Origin: an uncultured Clostridia bacterium
Lineage (GTDB): Bacteria; Bacillota; Clostridia; UBA1381
Assembly: GCA_959602045.1 (NCBI GenBank)
Contig: CAUGRT010000019.1
Span: 1 to 51,412, forward strand
Length of the DNA: 51,412 nt
Reading direction: 5' to 3'
Shown here piece by piece: positions 24,555-33,542 of this stretch. How positions within the stretch are numbered: position 1 is the stretch's first letter; each line of letters starts with the position of its first letter. The translations under genes and the position numbers were made by a program. The notes under the pieces were generated by a model. The model saw only the letters and a list, made by a program, of their open reading frames with translations. It did not search any database and was not told where the DNA came from.

Positions 24555-25898
24555 TTATTTTTCTTCCGAATTTTTCTTATGAATCACAACTCTCACGCCA
24601 CTGTCCCGAAACGCAAATCGCCTGTCCCTGCGCTTTCCGACAAGACATGCAATCTCACCGTCAACGGTTAAAATTCCAATCTTTTTCCGTTGTTCTCTGG
24701 ATATTTTTTCATCAATGAAATAATCCTTCAGTTTCTTTTTTCCCTGCATGCCCTCCGGATAAAAGACATCGCCGTTTCGGCGGTTGCGTAAAATAATTTC
24801 CGCCCCTGCCGGGAATGTAAAGACCTCTTTCCCTGCATGATCGGTTTTTTCCAGAGAAACCGAAATGCCTAATTCCGGAATTTCAGTCGTGCACCCAACA
24901 GTCAGACGATAAGCAAAGTCCGGGGGTCCCGACTGTTTTTTCCGAACCGTAAACCTCCCATACTCCATCGCCGCTTCGGTATTTCGGGGTAAATCAATTC
25001 TGTTCCCCGTTTTTCCGGCCGTCAGCAACTCATCCATATGCTCAATATAGAAAGCAGACACATCCGAGGCACCGATTTGTTCAACCAACATTTTATATAG
25101 TATTCTTCGGCGGATGGAAATATGCTCATGCCGCAATAATTGAACGTCTGCTTTCCCGTCCGTCACACATTTTCGGTAAGCATCCTCTGCTATCTGCTCC
25201 AAAAACTCCTTATCCTGCCGTATATTTTGTCCATTCCGCACGGCGCTTTCCACAAAATTCGGATTAAAATTCTTCTGAATCTCCGGCAACAAGTTGAGTC
25301 GGATTTTATTTCGGGTGTAATCTTCTTCATTGTTTGTGCTGTCCGTGACAAAATCTTGTCCCTGCTTGTGCAGATACTCCAAAATCTCCGTCCGCGTTAA
25401 ATCCAAAATCGGGCGAATGATATTTCCGCGCCGAACAGGGATACCGCAAAGTCCTTGAATCGACGCGCCGCGGATAAAATTCATTAAAATTGTTTCCGCT
25501 TGGTCATTTTTATTATGCGCCGTTGCAATTTTAGAAATTCCATGCTGTTTTGCAAGCGTTTCAAAAAAATCATACCGCGCATTTCTGCCGCAAAGCTCCT
25601 CCGAAATCCCCAGTTTTTTTGCATCCCCCGGAATATCGGCATGTTTCACAAAGAAAGGAATCCCCATTTTTTCGGTATAATTCCGAACAAAACTCTCATC
25701 CCGATCTGCCTCTTCACCGCGTATTCCGTGGTTCAGATGTGCCGCAAAAAGCTCAATTTTCAGCCGATTGCGCAACGTATATAGAATATGCGTCATACAC
25801 ACCGAATCCGCTCCGCCAGAAAGACCGATTAAAACCCGATCGCCCGGCTCTATCAGATGATTTTCCTCTATAAATTTCAAAACCCGATCTGCGGTCAT
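24555..25898 (-). CDS. tilS: tRNA(Ile)-lysidine synthetase
   Basis: A 447-residue ATP-dependent enzyme that converts the wobble cytidine of one tRNA-Ile (CAU anticodon) to lysidine, so that it reads AUA. The PP-loop SGGADS is at residues 27-32, followed by HLNHGIRGEEAD near 56. Substrate-binding TilS domains fill the middle, and a C-terminal FRNRRNGD-like segment begins near residue 370. It is essential in bacteria. It lies 22 bases after dnaB in the same direction and ahead of ftsH. Confidence 0.94.
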   Translation of the reverse strand: MTADRVLKFIEENHLIEPGDRVLIGLSGGADSVCMTHILYTLRNRLKIELFAAHLNHGIRGEEADRDESFVRNYTEKMGIPFFVKHADIPGDAKKLGISEELCGRNARYDFFETLAKQHGISKIATAHNKNDQAETILMNFIRGASIQGLCGIPVRRGNIIRPILDLTRTEILEYLHKQGQDFVTDSTNNEEDYTRNKIRLNLLPEIQKNFNPNFVESAVRNGQNIRQDKEFLEQIAEDAYRKCVTDGKADVQLLRHEHISIRRRILYKMLVEQIGASDVSAFYIEHMDELLTAGKTGNRIDLPRNTEAAMEYGRFTVRKKQSGPPDFAYRLTVGCTTEIPELGISVSLEKTDHAGKEVFTFPAGAEIILRNRRNGDVFYPEGMQGKKKLKDYFIDEKISREQRKKIGILTVDGEIACLVGKRRDRRFAFRDSGVRVVIHKKNSEEK

Positions 25899-25920
25899 TC
25901 GAAATCCCTTTCCTATCGTC

Positions 25921-27291
25921 TTATTCCTTTTCTTCTTTCATGACAAATTCCACATTTGAGAACTTCGTAAATTCGCCTCTCCAGCCTAACTTGAAGGTTC
26001 CCGTTTCACCGCTTCGGTTCTTGGCAACAATACATTCGGCAAGATTTTTATCTTCAGTATCTTTATTATAGTAATCATCCCGATAAAGAAACATAACCAT
26101 ATCGGCATCCTGCTCAATTGCACCCGATTCACGCAAATCGCTCAACATCGGGCGTTTATCACTTCTCGACTCACTCGCACGGGAAAGCTGTGACAGCGCA
26201 ATGACCGGAATATCCAGTTCCTTCGCAAGAATTTTGAGCGATCGCGAAATTTCCGCAATCTCTTGCTGACGGCTATCCGGTCGTCCGCTGGACTGCATCA
26301 GCTGCAAATAGTCGATTACCACCAGGGATAAGTCCTGCGTTTGCTTTAACCGGCGGCATTTCGCACGAATCTGCGATACGGTGATAGACGCCGTATCATC
26401 AATGTACATCGGCGCTCCGCCGACTCTGCCCAAAACCTCACCGATTTTCTGCCAGTCGTCCGCCTCCATCTCACCGGTACGAATCTTATTGGAATTAACC
26501 AATGCCTGCGAACACAAGATACGGTTTACAATCTGCTCTTTCGGCATTTCAAGGTTAAAAATCGCTACCGTCTTTTTATCCACAATGCTGACATGCTCGG
26601 CAATATTCACGGCAAAACTCGACTTACCCATTCCCGGACGCCCGGCAATCAGAATTAACTCACCGCCATGAAAACCGCCCGTTCTGCGATTCAGCTCATG
26701 AAATCCCGTGGAAAGTCCCGTAATGCTCCCCTGCTTCTGCGAATCCTCAACCAACTGCTGATAACTGGCATAAATAACATCATCAATCCGAACAATATCA
26801 TTTTGCTCCCGTTCGGAGGATACGTCAAATACCAATTGCTCGGCTTGCTCCAAAATCCGATCGGACTGCTCGGTTGCATTATAAGCCATATCCGCAATCC
26901 GATCCGCACAGCCAATTAGATTCCTCAATACAGACTTTTCGCGGACAATATTGGAATAATAAACCACATTTCTCGTGGTCGGCACGCCCGAAGCCACATT
27001 TCTGAGGTATTCGATTCCACCGATCGTATCCAATTTATCCTCGCGGCTCAGCCGATTTCCCACAGTAACGAAGTCAATCGCGCTGTTCTCATTGAACAAG
27101 TCGGTAATAACCTTGAAGATAATCGCATGCTGCGCAAAATAGAAATCCGTTGGCTTTAAAATTTCAATCGCATCACCCACACACGCCGGAGCATTGGAAA
27201 GCACACCGCCGATAACGGCCTGCTCCGCCTCTTGGCTATAGGGCAATTCCCGTCCCAAATTTTGGATCGGATTGATATTTTCATTCTCCAT
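25921..27291 (-). CDS. dnaB: Replicative DNA helicase
   Basis: A 456-residue hexameric helicase that unwinds DNA at the replication fork. The N-terminal domain (about 15-120) binds primase. The RecA-like C-terminal domain has Walker A GRPGMGKS (217-224), the DnaB segment GELILIAGRPG, Walker B VVIDYLQLM (about 329-337) and an arginine finger region. No intein is present. It is nine bases after rplI, in the conserved order gdpP-rplI-dnaB of Firmicutes. Confidence 0.96.
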   Translation of the reverse strand: MENENINPIQNLGRELPYSQEAEQAVIGGVLSNAPACVGDAIEILKPTDFYFAQHAIIFKVITDLFNENSAIDFVTVGNRLSREDKLDTIGGIEYLRNVASGVPTTRNVVYYSNIVREKSVLRNLIGCADRIADMAYNATEQSDRILEQAEQLVFDVSSEREQNDIVRIDDVIYASYQQLVEDSQKQGSITGLSTGFHELNRRTGGFHGGELILIAGRPGMGKSSFAVNIAEHVSIVDKKTVAIFNLEMPKEQIVNRILCSQALVNSNKIRTGEMEADDWQKIGEVLGRVGGAPMYIDDTASITVSQIRAKCRRLKQTQDLSLVVIDYLQLMQSSGRPDSRQQEIAEISRSLKILAKELDIPVIALSQLSRASESRSDKRPMLSDLRESGAIEQDADMVMFLYRDDYYNKDTEDKNLAECIVAKNRSGETGTFKLGWRGEFTKFSNVEFVMKEEKE

Positions 27292-27300
27292 CGCTTTAAA

Positions 27301-27744
27301 TTATTCCGGCTGTACGTTCACTTTGAGCGTTCCGGAAACTCCCGTATAAAGCTTTACCGGAACCTCTGTAACGCCCAGCTTTTTAATATCACTCATTACA
27401 AATTTCTTTTTATCCAGCTTGATATGGTGCTGTTGGGTCAGCGCTTCCGCAACATCCTTTGAGGTGATAGAACCGAACAGCTTTCCGTTATCTCCTGCCT
27501 TTGCCTTTAAAAGCACTTCAATTTCTTTCATGGTTTCGGCAATTTTCTGTGCTTCTTCCGTTTCTGTCTTTACCTTATATTCCAGTGACTCCGCCTTTCC
27601 TTTCATCACGTTGATGTTGGACTTTGTCGCCTCCTGTGCCAAGCCTCTGGGCAGCAGATAGTTTCTGGCATAACCGTCCGAAACCTTAATCATCTGTCCT
27701 TTTTTTCCTTGACCCTTTACATCTTGATTCAATATAACCTGCAT
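27301..27744 (-). CDS. rplI: 50S ribosomal protein L9
   Basis: A 147-residue ribosomal protein. The N-terminal domain begins MQVILNQDVKGQGKKGQ, with the YARNYLLPRGLA signature at about residues 24-35 and the long connecting helix after it. I start it at the ATG at 27744 because of its GGAGGAAG site and the invariant N-terminus; an upstream frame extension of 12 residues is spurious. It lies between gdpP and dnaB and is surely co-transcribed. Confidence 0.96.
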   Translation of the reverse strand: MQVILNQDVKGQGKKGQMIKVSDGYARNYLLPRGLAQEATKSNINVMKGKAESLEYKVKTETEEAQKIAETMKEIEVLLKAKAGDNGKLFGSITSKDVAEALTQQHHIKLDKKKFVMSDIKKLGVTEVPVKLYTGVSGTLKVNVQPE

Positions 27745-27791
27745 AATACTTCCTCCATTCTGCCGCCAACAGCGGCGCAAAGCTTATGAAT

Positions 27792-29804
27792 TTATTCGCT
27801 TTCCTTAATATATTCCTTGACCGCCTTTTCTATCAGACGTACCGTATCGTCAATTCCGGTATTTTTCAACTGCGCGCCTGCAACGGTCATATGTCCGCCG
27901 CCGCCCAGCTTTTCTACAATTAATTGTACATTCACATCCCCCAGGGATCGTGCACTGACGCCTGCCGCATCCTCTAGCGGATACACAACAAAGGATGCCT
28001 TGATATTTCCTATATTGAGCATTTCATCTGCCGCCTGGGATGCAATTACCTTAATATTGGGATATTTATTGTAGGTTTTCGCAACTGCGATATGATCCGT
28101 AATCTCCACAGCTGTTTTTACAATATCCACCTTATGGTCATAATCCTGCTTATCAATATTAAACAGCTTTTTTACCGCTACGGTATTTAGTCCCAGCCGC
28201 CGCAGATAGGACGCCGCTTCAAAGGTTCGAACTCCCGTTTTCAGCATGAAATTCTTTGTATCCATCAGGATTCCCGTATAAAGGCACTCATCCTCAATCG
28301 CCGTCAGCGCACTGCCAAGATCCATATACTCCAACAGCTCCGTCGCCATCTCGCAGGTCGAGGAGGCATACGGCTCATGATACACCAAAGAGCATGGATT
28401 GATAAACTCCGTTGAACGCCGATGATGGTCGATCAAAATAATCTTTGAAGCCTGTTCAACCAGCCGTTTATCCGGCAGCATGGACGGACGGTGCGTATCC
28501 AGAACCACAACCAATGTATGCTCCGTGATTTCCTCTAAGGCGTCCTCCGGGGATATAAACATCCCCTTGTACTCCGGATAGACTCTAAGCTCATCATATA
28601 AACGCTTAATTGCCGGCGAATTATTGTCATGAATAATATACGGCTTTTTGCCTAATGCTCTGACCGCTCTTTGCAGTCCCATTGCCGCGCCGAAACAATC
28701 ATAATCCGCAGCATTGTGTCCTACAAAGATTACCTTATCTGATTGGCGGATAAAGTCCTTTAATGCCACTGCCACCGCACGCGTTTTCACTCTGGTACTC
28801 TTTTCGTACTCCTTGCTTTTTCCGCCGAAGAACCGATACTGGTTATCATCCTTAATGCAAACCTGATCGCCGCCGCGTCCGAGCGCCATATCCAATGCAT
28901 TTCTTGCCGATGCTTCATTTTCATTCAAACTGCCGCCGCAGCCAATTCCGATACTGATAGAAACCGGAATCCGAATATCTTCACTGATTGCGCGAACATT
29001 ATCCAGAAGCTTAAATTTATCATCGGTAAACACTTTCAGATACTGATGTTCAAAAATGATAAAATATCGGTCACGATCGGTATTCTTAATAATCGCTTGT
29101 CCGGTCTTTGCCCACTCGTTTAAGTATTTTCTGATCTGTGAGCTGATCTGCTCCTGATCGCTGTCACTGACGCGCCGGAAAACTTCTTCATAATTATCAA
29201 TATTCACAACGGCAACATCGGTCTTTTCATTTTCATAAATATCCCGAAGCTCTGCCTCTGTCGTCTGATCAATAAAATACAGATAAAATGCCGCCTTATC
29301 CTCATCCAGAACCGCTGACTGCGAACGATCTTTTAACATATTGCCGATTACATGATACTTCTTATCCTTAATATTAACGTTCATATCAATGTTGGCGGCA
29401 TTTTTCAGAAGATTGCTCCACTTAATATCCGGAATCACCCGTTCCAGCATCCGTTCAAACAAATCCTCGTTATCCATCAGCTCGGAAAATCTTCCATTAT
29501 ACCATCGAATTGATCCGTCCATATGAGCAACGACCATCGGAATCGGGAAACTGGACATAATATTAGAAGAAACCGGATTATTCTCCGTCCCCAACAACCG
29601 TACATAATCCGTAACGGTTCTTTTCCGCTTTTGACAAAGCAAAATAAAGGCAGCCGCCGCAATGAATCCGATTCCAATGTCGGCAAATCCCACATAAACA
29701 TTACTTTTTATAACGTAAACCACACCGCTAGCAAGCAGCAGTACGGAAAGCAGCAGACCGGCGGTAAGTAAAAACCGCATCGTCTGACCATATCTTTTCC
29801 CCAT
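27792..29804 (-). CDS. gdpP: Cyclic-di-AMP phosphodiesterase GdpP
   Basis: A 670-residue membrane enzyme that degrades c-di-AMP, the Firmicute signal for potassium, osmotic and cell-wall balance. Two transmembrane helices (about 10-32 and 38-57) are followed by a PAS-like domain (about 80-180), a degenerate GGDEF domain (about 195-325), and DHH/DHHA1 phosphoesterase domains (about 355-665). The catalytic motifs are GHNAADYDCFG (362-372), DHH at 459-461, and the C-terminal GGGGHMTVAGA. It heads the rplI-dnaB operon and has a strong promoter. Confidence 0.94.
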   Translation of the reverse strand: MGKRYGQTMRFLLTAGLLLSVLLLASGVVYVIKSNVYVGFADIGIGFIAAAAFILLCQKRKRTVTDYVRLLGTENNPVSSNIMSSFPIPMVVAHMDGSIRWYNGRFSELMDNEDLFERMLERVIPDIKWSNLLKNAANIDMNVNIKDKKYHVIGNMLKDRSQSAVLDEDKAAFYLYFIDQTTEAELRDIYENEKTDVAVVNIDNYEEVFRRVSDSDQEQISSQIRKYLNEWAKTGQAIIKNTDRDRYFIIFEHQYLKVFTDDKFKLLDNVRAISEDIRIPVSISIGIGCGGSLNENEASARNALDMALGRGGDQVCIKDDNQYRFFGGKSKEYEKSTRVKTRAVAVALKDFIRQSDKVIFVGHNAADYDCFGAAMGLQRAVRALGKKPYIIHDNNSPAIKRLYDELRVYPEYKGMFISPEDALEEITEHTLVVVLDTHRPSMLPDKRLVEQASKIILIDHHRRSTEFINPCSLVYHEPYASSTCEMATELLEYMDLGSALTAIEDECLYTGILMDTKNFMLKTGVRTFEAASYLRRLGLNTVAVKKLFNIDKQDYDHKVDIVKTAVEITDHIAVAKTYNKYPNIKVIASQAADEMLNIGNIKASFVVYPLEDAAGVSARSLGDVNVQLIVEKLGGGGHMTVAGAQLKNTGIDDTVRLIEKAVKEYIKESE

Positions 29805-29922
29805 CGTAATCCTCTATTCCTCCGTGCCGTCATGCGGCACTCACTTCTCTTATTAGCCTTTTCTTCACACTTATACGAATTGCTTTTATCAAAAAATACG
29901 ATATACGTATACCTAATTTTAT

Positions 29923-29951
29923 ATTATATCATACATCTTTCCAAAAGTCAA
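29923..29951 (-). promoter_or_regulatory. Sigma-A promoter of the gdpP operon
   Basis: On the minus strand TTGACT (29951-29946), a 17-base spacer and TATAAT (29928-29923). Confidence 0.8.
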
Positions 29952-30085
29952 ATACGTTCCTGACAAAATTAAAGCCGCCGATCCCTACGGTTTTTATGAA
30001 AATTCACATTGATGAAATACCACATTCTCTCTCCGAAAACATAAAATTTATTCTTTCCTTTTAAAATTATTTTATAAATATTTAA

Positions 30086-30118
30086 TGCATAATTATTAAA
30101 TATTTGCATAATCATTCA
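30086..30118 (+). promoter_or_regulatory. Tandem ARG-box-like sites upstream of argG
   Basis: TGCATaattATTAA (30086-30099) and TGCATaatcATTCA (30105-30118) resemble the ArgR box TGAATnnnnATTCA, the second with one difference in the conserved positions. They are 19 bases apart, close to the usual paired spacing. They lie about 190 bases before the argG promoter, which weakens the case. Confidence 0.3.
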
Positions 30119-30304
30119 AAAAAACGCCTAAACTTTCGTGTTTTTCTTTTTTGAGTGAGCAACACGTGTAATTTGTTGGTATTCCAATATATTTTATGAT
30201 TTTGTTTGAGTTTTGTGCTGTTTCTGATTGTTTACGAGGAACTCAGCTATGCGGTTTATACGGCGTTTACCAAAAATCGCATAAATTTTTATCCACTTTT
30301 ACTA

Positions 30305-30333
30305 TTGAATAATACAAAAGAATGATGTATAAT
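30305..30333 (+). promoter_or_regulatory. Sigma-A promoter of argG
   Basis: TTGAAT (30305-30310), a 17-base spacer and TATAAT (30328-30333). Confidence 0.75.
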
Positions 30334-30407
30334 ATCAATAAAGTGAATTTATATCACAGGGCAACATTTCGTAAACGTTGTTTGTATTATACGAGGAGGT
30401 TTTAATC

Positions 30408-31622
30408 ATGGCAAAAGAAAAGGTTGTTTTAGCCTACAGCGGCGGATTGGACACATCCATCATTATTCCTTGGTTAAAGGAAAACTATGATTATGATGTT
30501 ATCGCAGTTTGCGGAGATGTAGGACAGGGTAAGGAAACGGACGGTCTTGAGGAAAGAGCAAAGAAATCCGGTGCTTCCAAGCTTTATATTGAAGATTTAA
30601 GAGATGAATATGTGAAAGATTATATATTCCCCACATTAAAAGCAGGCGCTGTTTATGAGGGCAAGTATCTGTTGGGTACTTCTCACGCAAGACCGATCAT
30701 CGCAAAAAGATTGGTAGAAATTGCGCATAAAGAGGGTGCGGTTGCAATCTGTCACGGTGCAACCGGAAAAGGTAACGATCAGGTTCGTTTTGAGCTTGCC
30801 ATCAAGGCTTTGGATCCTTCCTTGAAAATCATTGCTCCCTGGAGAATCTGGGATATTAAATCCCGCGAGGACGCAGTAGATTACGCAGCAGCACATAATA
30901 TTGAAGTTCCGGTAACAAAGAAAGACTTGTATTCCAGAGACAGAAACATCTGGCACATCAGCCATGAGGGTATGGATCTGGAGGATCCTGCCAACGAGCC
31001 GCAGCTGGATTCCCTGCTGAAGCTGGGCGTATCCCCCGAAAAAGCACCGGATGAAGCAAAGTACATCACTATCGGCTTTGAAAAAGGCGAGCCGATATCC
31101 TTGGACGGCGAGAAGCTCGACCCCAGACCACTGGTTGAAAAGCTGAATGAATTAGGCGGAAAATACGGTGTCGGAATTGCTGACATTGTTGAGGACAGAC
31201 TGGTAGGTATGAAGTCGAGAGGCGTTTATGAAACACCGGGCGGAACGATTTTATATACTGCTATTCAAGAATTGGAATACCTTTGCCTGGATCGCGATAC
31301 ACAATCATTCAAGCGTCAGTCCGCAATTAAATTTGCAGAATTGGTATATGACGGAAAATGGTTTACACCGTTAAGAGAGTCCATGTCGGCAATGTTCGAT
31401 GTTATGGACGAAACCGTTACCGGTGAGGTTCGCTTAAAGCTTTATAAGGGTTCCGTTACACCAGCAGGTGCAAAATCACCGTACTCCTTGTATAACGAAG
31501 ACATCGCTTCTTTCGGCGACAGCCACGAATTATATAGCCACAAGGATAGCGAAGGCTTCATCAATCTATTCGGCTTACCGCTCAAGGTTCGCGCTATGAT
31601 GAAGAAAAAGAACAATCTGTAA
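30408..31622 (+). CDS. argG: Argininosuccinate synthase
   Basis: A 404-residue enzyme that joins citrulline and aspartate with ATP to make argininosuccinate, the penultimate step of arginine synthesis. The PP-loop AYSGGLDTS is at residues 9-17, and HGATGKGNDQVRFE near 114 is the citrulline/aspartate-binding segment. I start it at the ATG at 30408, which follows GAGGAGG; an upstream extension of 10 residues has no support. argH is not adjacent. It has its own promoter and terminator, so it is monocistronic. Confidence 0.96.
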   Translation: MAKEKVVLAYSGGLDTSIIIPWLKENYDYDVIAVCGDVGQGKETDGLEERAKKSGASKLYIEDLRDEYVKDYIFPTLKAGAVYEGKYLLGTSHARPIIAKRLVEIAHKEGAVAICHGATGKGNDQVRFELAIKALDPSLKIIAPWRIWDIKSREDAVDYAAAHNIEVPVTKKDLYSRDRNIWHISHEGMDLEDPANEPQLDSLLKLGVSPEKAPDEAKYITIGFEKGEPISLDGEKLDPRPLVEKLNELGGKYGVGIADIVEDRLVGMKSRGVYETPGGTILYTAIQELEYLCLDRDTQSFKRQSAIKFAELVYDGKWFTPLRESMSAMFDVMDETVTGEVRLKLYKGSVTPAGAKSPYSLYNEDIASFGDSHELYSHKDSEGFINLFGLPLKVRAMMKKKNNL

Positions 31623-31635
31623 TGAAAGATTTTTA

Positions 31636-31669
31636 TTTCCCATGCAGTTACTGCATGGGAAATTTTTTT
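31636..31669 (+). terminator. Terminator of argG
   Basis: TTTCCCATGCAG (31636-31647), loop TTA, and CTGCATGGGAAA (31651-31662), then seven T residues. Confidence 0.94.
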
Positions 31670-31696
31670 AGCAAGAGAAACTCTGATCTCATAAAA

Positions 31697-31791
31697 GGCA
31701 ATTCATCTGTTTTTTTAGTCTAAGGAGGCGAGTTCCGCGCAACGTAGCGGATGTTTGAGCCGGAATAGACTAAAAAAACAGATGAATTGCC
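31697..31791 (+). repeat. Dispersed palindromic element, copy 2 (intact, perfect arms)
   Basis: Perfectly complementary 26-base arms (31697-31722 and 31766-31791) enclose the shared core GGCGAGTTCCGCGCAACGTA...GAGCCG. The inner arm sequence (CATCTGTTTTT) is shared with other copies, but the outermost GGCAATT/AATTGCC differs. The element lies between the argG terminator and the serine recombinase leader. Of 31792-31919 the rest shows nothing recognisable. Confidence 0.85.
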
Positions 31792-31919
31792 TGATCCCCC
31801 CTTTCAAATGATTCACTTCACAATTCCCACTTTTTCACCACAGCACACATAAATTTCATTTTATCCGAATACATAAGAATATCAAGATGATATTGAGGTT
31901 TCCGGAACGGAGGGAGTTT

Positions 31920-32018
31920 ATGCGTATTCAAATCCATCCTCCAAAAGACAGACTAATTTTCGAGCAGACGCTTTTGAAAATTCTCGCAAAAAAACCGCTG
32001 AAAGGACAGCACTCATGA
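31920..32018 (+). CDS. Small ORF coupled to the serine recombinase
   Basis: A 32-residue ORF starting MRIQIHPPKDRLIFEQ, with a strong GGAGGGAG site 5 bases before its ATG. Its TGA overlaps the ATG of the recombinase as ATGA (32015-32018), so translation of the recombinase is probably coupled to it. The peptide is basic and has no recognised domain. It may be a tiny regulatory gene or the remnant of a longer upstream recombinase-associated gene. Coding status rests only on the ribosome binding site and the overlap. Confidence 0.5.
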   Translation: MRIQIHPPKDRLIFEQTLLKILAKKPLKGQHS

Positions 32019-33451
32019 GAATGGCAGCATACTGCCGTGTCAGTACGGAAAAGGATGAACAACTTTCCTCACTGAAAAACCAAAAAGAGTTTTTTGAGCA
32101 ATACGCCGCAAAATCCGGTGACACGCTGGTAAAAATCTATGCTGATGAAGGAATCAGCGGAAAAAGCATGAAGAACCGCGAAGCCTTTTTGCAAATGCTG
32201 AATGATTCACGTAACGGTTTGTTTGATTATGTAGCCGTAAAAGACATCAGCCGCTTTGCACGAAACACCTCAGATTTTTTATATGGAATCCGCACACTGC
32301 GCGCAAATGGCGTTGACGTTCGTTTTCTTTCCGGCAATATGACGGTAATCGGCGAAAGCGAATTTGTTCTGACGGTCTTTGCCGCCTTAGCACAAGAGGA
32401 GTCCTCGAATTTATCCAAGCGCGTTATTTTCGGTAAAAATCAAAACGCAAAAAAAGGAAGAGTTCCCAATCTGATATACGGCTACGAAAGAACCGATCTG
32501 TATACTCTGATCCCCCACCCCGAAGAAAGCGCCGTTGTTCGCTTGATTTTTAAATGGTATATCGAGGGACTCGGCACACGCTGTATCGCCGCAAAGCTGA
32601 ATGAAATGGGAATCCCCACAAAAAAGAATGTAAAATGGATTCCGCAGACTGTCCGGCGGATTCTGCAAAATCCAATCTATATCGGCAAACTGACAAACCA
32701 CAAATCCGTCACCAAGGATTTTTTATCCGGTACAAGAGAAATGCTTGCCCCGGATGAATGGTATACACATGACCGTCCGGAACTGCAAATCATTAATCAG
32801 AATGATTTCGCATTAGTTCAAAAAAAATTAGCCGAAAGGCAAAAGCAATTCGAAAATACGAATCCCGGTCACCGTTATTCTTCCCGACATCTTTTCTCCA
32901 ACCTCATCCAATGCGGGGAATGCGGAAAAGGCTTTATCGCAAAGGTCTATCATTGGAAAAATACTTACATCCGCTATCGCTGCTCCACCCATAACGGCAA
33001 CAAATCCCTTTGCTCCAATTCCGCCACCGTGGACGAAGGTTGCCTATTGGAGGAAATCAAAAAATACTTGCTTTGTGCCGTCCCTGACAAAAATGCCTTT
33101 GCCGCACAGCTTCTTGAATACATTGAATCAAACTCCGGGCAAGCAACAGATTTTTCTCAACTATCCAACGCAAAAAAATCGCTTATCAAGCGAAAAAGCA
33201 AGCTCAAGGAGTTGTACATTGAGGGAATCATTCCGATAGAGGAGTTAAAGCAAGAATATGACGAAATTGATAAAGGCATGGAAAGTATCGAAGCCGAGCT
33301 ATCTGCTTGTGAACAGCCGCATTTGCAGCCGGAGGATCTTGATATTGAGGCGCTCATTGCAGGGCATGAATTTTGCAATGCCGACATGCGGATGCTCCTT
33401 CAAAAAATCATTGTCTATCCCGACCGGAGCATTGAGATTTTTTTGCAATAG
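32015..33451 (+). CDS. Large serine recombinase
   Basis: A 478-residue site-specific recombinase. The N-terminal resolvase domain (about 1-145) starts MRMAAYCRVSTEKDEQ with nucleophile Ser10. It is followed by a Recombinase domain (about 150-255), a zinc ribbon with two CxxC-type pairs (CGECGKGF near residue 309; later Cys in YRCSTHNGNKSLC), and a C-terminal coiled coil. These enzymes integrate or excise phages, ICEs and the skin-type elements that interrupt sporulation genes. No other mobile-element genes and no clear attachment-site pair are seen, so it may be a solitary remnant or act on distant sites. It overlaps the preceding small ORF by four bases. Confidence 0.9.
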   Translation: MRMAAYCRVSTEKDEQLSSLKNQKEFFEQYAAKSGDTLVKIYADEGISGKSMKNREAFLQMLNDSRNGLFDYVAVKDISRFARNTSDFLYGIRTLRANGVDVRFLSGNMTVIGESEFVLTVFAALAQEESSNLSKRVIFGKNQNAKKGRVPNLIYGYERTDLYTLIPHPEESAVVRLIFKWYIEGLGTRCIAAKLNEMGIPTKKNVKWIPQTVRRILQNPIYIGKLTNHKSVTKDFLSGTREMLAPDEWYTHDRPELQIINQNDFALVQKKLAERQKQFENTNPGHRYSSRHLFSNLIQCGECGKGFIAKVYHWKNTYIRYRCSTHNGNKSLCSNSATVDEGCLLEEIKKYLLCAVPDKNAFAAQLLEYIESNSGQATDFSQLSNAKKSLIKRKSKLKELYIEGIIPIEELKQEYDEIDKGMESIEAELSACEQPHLQPEDLDIEALIAGHEFCNADMRMLLQKIIVYPDRSIEIFLQ

Positions 33452-33478
33452 AACTTCTTTCCAAAATGAATTACGGTA

Positions 33479-33507
33479 TTGACTTCCCAGAAAACCGGTG
33501 TTATAAT
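33479..33507 (+). promoter_or_regulatory. Sigma-A promoter of the PHP/histidine phosphatase pair
   Basis: TTGACT (33479-33484), a 17-base spacer and TATAAT (33502-33507). Confidence 0.78.
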
Positions 33508-33542
33508 AAAACAAAAAATTCAAATCACAGAAGGAACATATT

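Larger units (their letters stand above)
29805..30407. other. Divergent regulatory region between gdpP and argG
   Basis: A 603-base AT-rich region without genes. It contains the minus-strand promoter of gdpP (29923-29951), two tandem ARG-box-like sites (30086-30118), the argG promoter (30305-30333), and in its leftmost part a short hairpin (GTGCCG...CGGCAC, 29823-29840). I saw no T-box or riboswitch pattern in the argG leader of about 70 bases. The stretch 30130-30300 shows nothing I can name. Confidence 0.6.

Noticed and set aside
29961..30377. T-box or other riboswitch before argG
   Set aside because: No specifier or antiterminator pattern (such as the T-box TGG sequence) was seen, and the transcript leader from the predicted start is only about 70 bases.
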